From the NCBI RefSeq assembly GCF_009753715.1, contig NZ_WQMS01000014.1:1-64000 (forward strand): a stretch of 64,000 nucleotides of DNA, read 5' to 3'. The position numbers and the translations under genes are program-made. This document shows positions 62,013 through 64,000 of this stretch, piece after piece (the first letter of the stretch is position 1; the number at the start of each line of letters is the position of its first letter). The notes below the pieces were generated by a model. It had not been told where the DNA came from and did no database searches. It saw nothing but the letters and a program-made list of their open reading frames with translations. Source of the DNA: Sphingomonas horti (lineage in GTDB: Bacteria > Pseudomonadota > Alphaproteobacteria > Sphingomonadales > Sphingomonadaceae).

Positions 62013-62595
62013 ACCGGGACACCCGCACCGCGCCGCCCAACAGGCCGAAGCCGGCGAGCATCAGCGCCCACGACGCCGGCTCGGGGACCCGCGCGAACAG
62101 CTGGCCGCGGATCTCGCCGCCCGGGAACACGCTCGAATGGACGTTCAGATAGGCCTGTCGCGCTGCCAGTCCCGCGAAGAAATCGGTGCGGGCCTGGGTC
62201 ACGTTGGCGCCATGAGCGGTCACGAACGCCGGATTATACGAGCTGGCGAGCGTCATATCGAAGGTTTGATCGTAAGTGCCCGCCGTCACGCCGAGCGGGA
62301 AGCCCGGGAATGTCGGGGTGGTCGTCGCGACCTGGGCGTTAGTGCCGGCCGGCTGGCAGCAATGGATGTGCGACGCCACGGTGTTGCCGACCAGACCCGA
62401 AAAGTCGACCTGCACCCGCATCGTGTTCGCGACGTCGTCGACCGTGACGACCGCGAACCCCGAACCGGGCGTCGCGGCCGGCGGCACCTCGTGCGCGCCG
62501 ATCAGCGAGGCAGTATAGACCAGCACCGCCGCAGCGGCCGGCGATGAAGCCAGGGCGGTACCGGCGGCCAGCAGAATCAATGAAGGACGAATCAC
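61984..62595 (-). CDS. CHRD domain protein with PEPxxWA-CTERM sorting signal
   Basis: 203 residues: signal peptide (MIRPSLILLAAGTALASSPAAA), then a CHRD domain with LVYTASLIGAHEVPPAATPG, GNTVASHIHCCQPAGTNAQV and HSSVFPGGEIRGQLF. The C-terminal VPEPASWALMLAGFGLLGGA and a basic tail form the PEPxxWA-CTERM anchor cleaved by exosortase-like systems in sphingomonads. Probably surface-displayed or secreted. No exosortase gene is in the window. Confidence 0.9.
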   Translation of the reverse strand: MIRPSLILLAAGTALASSPAAAAVLVYTASLIGAHEVPPAATPGSGFAVVTVDDVANTMRVQVDFSGLVGNTVASHIHCCQPAGTNAQVATTTPTFPGFPLGVTAGTYDQTFDMTLASSYNPAFVTAHGANVTQARTDFFAGLAARQAYLNVHSSVFPGGEIRGQLFARVPEPASWALMLAGFGLLGGAVRVSRFRTTASLSR

Positions 62596-62724
62596 GGCAG
62601 CTCTCCCCTTGTCGAGAAAACCGCAAAGCGACTCACGTGCTCCGGCAGCAGTGGCGATGTGTCCGACCGCGCCGGGGCTCGTTGCACAACCGGAATCAGG
62701 CGTTCCGGTTCCATGGGCGCGCGG

Positions 62725-63069
62725 TCAGCGCGATGGCAACGCCCGCGCCGCGCGGCGGCGGATCGCTGCACCGGCCAGGACGAAGCCGCCCAGCATCATC
62801 GCCCAGGTCGCCGGCTCCGGCGCGGCGGAGACGTTCGGCGCGGCGGGCACGGCGGCGGGTGCCGCATCGTAGCTCGCGAAGATCGCGTCGTCCTTCAACG
62901 TGTTCTCGAAATTGTCGATCACGACATGACCGCGCGGAAGGCCGTTGGCGCTTGGCGGCAGGACTGGCCGGTCCGCCGGCGCGGACGGAGCGGAGTCCAT
63001 CAGCACCGCAGCCCAAGCCGGTGAGGTCGTCAGCATCGCGACCGAAAGAAAGACCGCCGCACGAACCAT
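62725..63069 (-). CDS. Small PEPxxWA-CTERM exported protein
   Basis: 114 residues. The signal peptide MVRAAVFLSVAMLTTSPAWA is followed by a short Ala/Pro-rich mature part with VVIDNFENTLKDDAIFASYD. The C-terminal APEPATWAMMLGGFVLAGAA plus IRRRAARALPSR is the sorting signal. The mature region is too short for a known enzyme fold. It is a second substrate of the same predicted sorting system as the CHRD protein 130 bp downstream, possibly co-transcribed. Confidence 0.82.
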   Translation of the reverse strand: MVRAAVFLSVAMLTTSPAWAAVLMDSAPSAPADRPVLPPSANGLPRGHVVIDNFENTLKDDAIFASYDAAPAAVPAAPNVSAAPEPATWAMMLGGFVLAGAAIRRRAARALPSR

Positions 63070-63136
63070 GACAGGACCCCTGCATTGGCTGGACCCGCTC
63101 TGAGGAACGAGCCGGGCCGTGGCCCGTTCCGCCTCG

Positions 63137-64000
<864 letters not shown>

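Overview
The window reads as one chromosomal segment of a high-GC alphaproteobacterium, most likely a Sphingomonas or a close relative in the Sphingomonadaceae. Grounds: dense high-GC coding with many 1-20 nt overlaps, two proteins with PEPxxWA-CTERM sorting tails, an FzlA-type cell-division GST, a UPF0262 protein, a TonB-dependent receptor and dispersed palindromic repeats. It is mostly a housekeeping core; no prophage, CRISPR array or large island was seen. Both ends are cut: the left edge holds the last codons of an IS630-like transposase, the right edge the C-terminal half of DNA ligase LigA.

Layout. 1-7.2 kb: transposase remnant and palindromic repeats, a PHA-system protein, a Vgb-like propeller plus cytochrome c, a divergent EF-G paralogue, two glycine-zipper envelope proteins, and pyrB with a dihydroorotase-like partner lacking its metal ligands. 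7.2-11 kb: a reverse operon of ParA ATPase, ribbon-helix-helix-like protein and TPR/SPOR protein, then an AspH-type hydroxylase. 11-20 kb: serB and miaA (divergent, overlapping), then ilvB-ilvN-ilvC, yceI, a TMEM175-type channel and leuA. ilvB and leuA are each preceded by a small leader-peptide ORF and competing hairpins. 19.7-25.6 kb: a VapBC pair, rplQ without rpoA, an outer-membrane protein divergent from mtgA, tRNA-Leu(CAG), an NDUFA9-like epimerase and uppP. 25.8-32.4 kb: gltD, a DUF2059 gene and gltB as a start/stop-overlapping operon; gltB carries a palindromic repeat read in frame. 32.7-46.8 kb: GFA enzyme, fzlA-like GST, M20 peptidase, ubiG, lysC, a flavin oxidoreductase, TonB receptor, TauD dioxygenase beside a Crp/Fnr regulator, and queA-PPIase-coaD-ispA-xseB. 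46.9-50.8 kb: a four-gene exported or membrane operon (DUF4331-like protein, lipoprotein, TPR protein, HupE/UreJ-like protein) of unknown role. 50.8-64 kb: dnaB, UPF0262, cdd, an AraC regulator, dcd, a RelBE-type pair, sdhCDA without sdhB, a soluble chemoreceptor, an SDR, prmA, a DUF2459 protein, two PEP-CTERM proteins and ligA.

How the genes work together. Branched-chain amino acid synthesis (ilvBNC, leuA) and nitrogen assimilation (gltD/gltB) dominate the left half, both apparently controlled at the RNA or operon level. Pyrimidine metabolism appears twice (pyrB; cdd and dcd). Envelope genes (mtgA, uppP, SPOR and glycine-zipper proteins, PEP-CTERM proteins, the HupE operon) are spread throughout.

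The least explained items are the repeat translated inside gltB, palindromes placed just after stop codons, the ParA/RHH/SPOR operon, the DUF4331/HupE operon, and two genes whose Shine-Dalgarno sits in a strong hairpin. All calls come from reading sequence and translations; no database search was possible.
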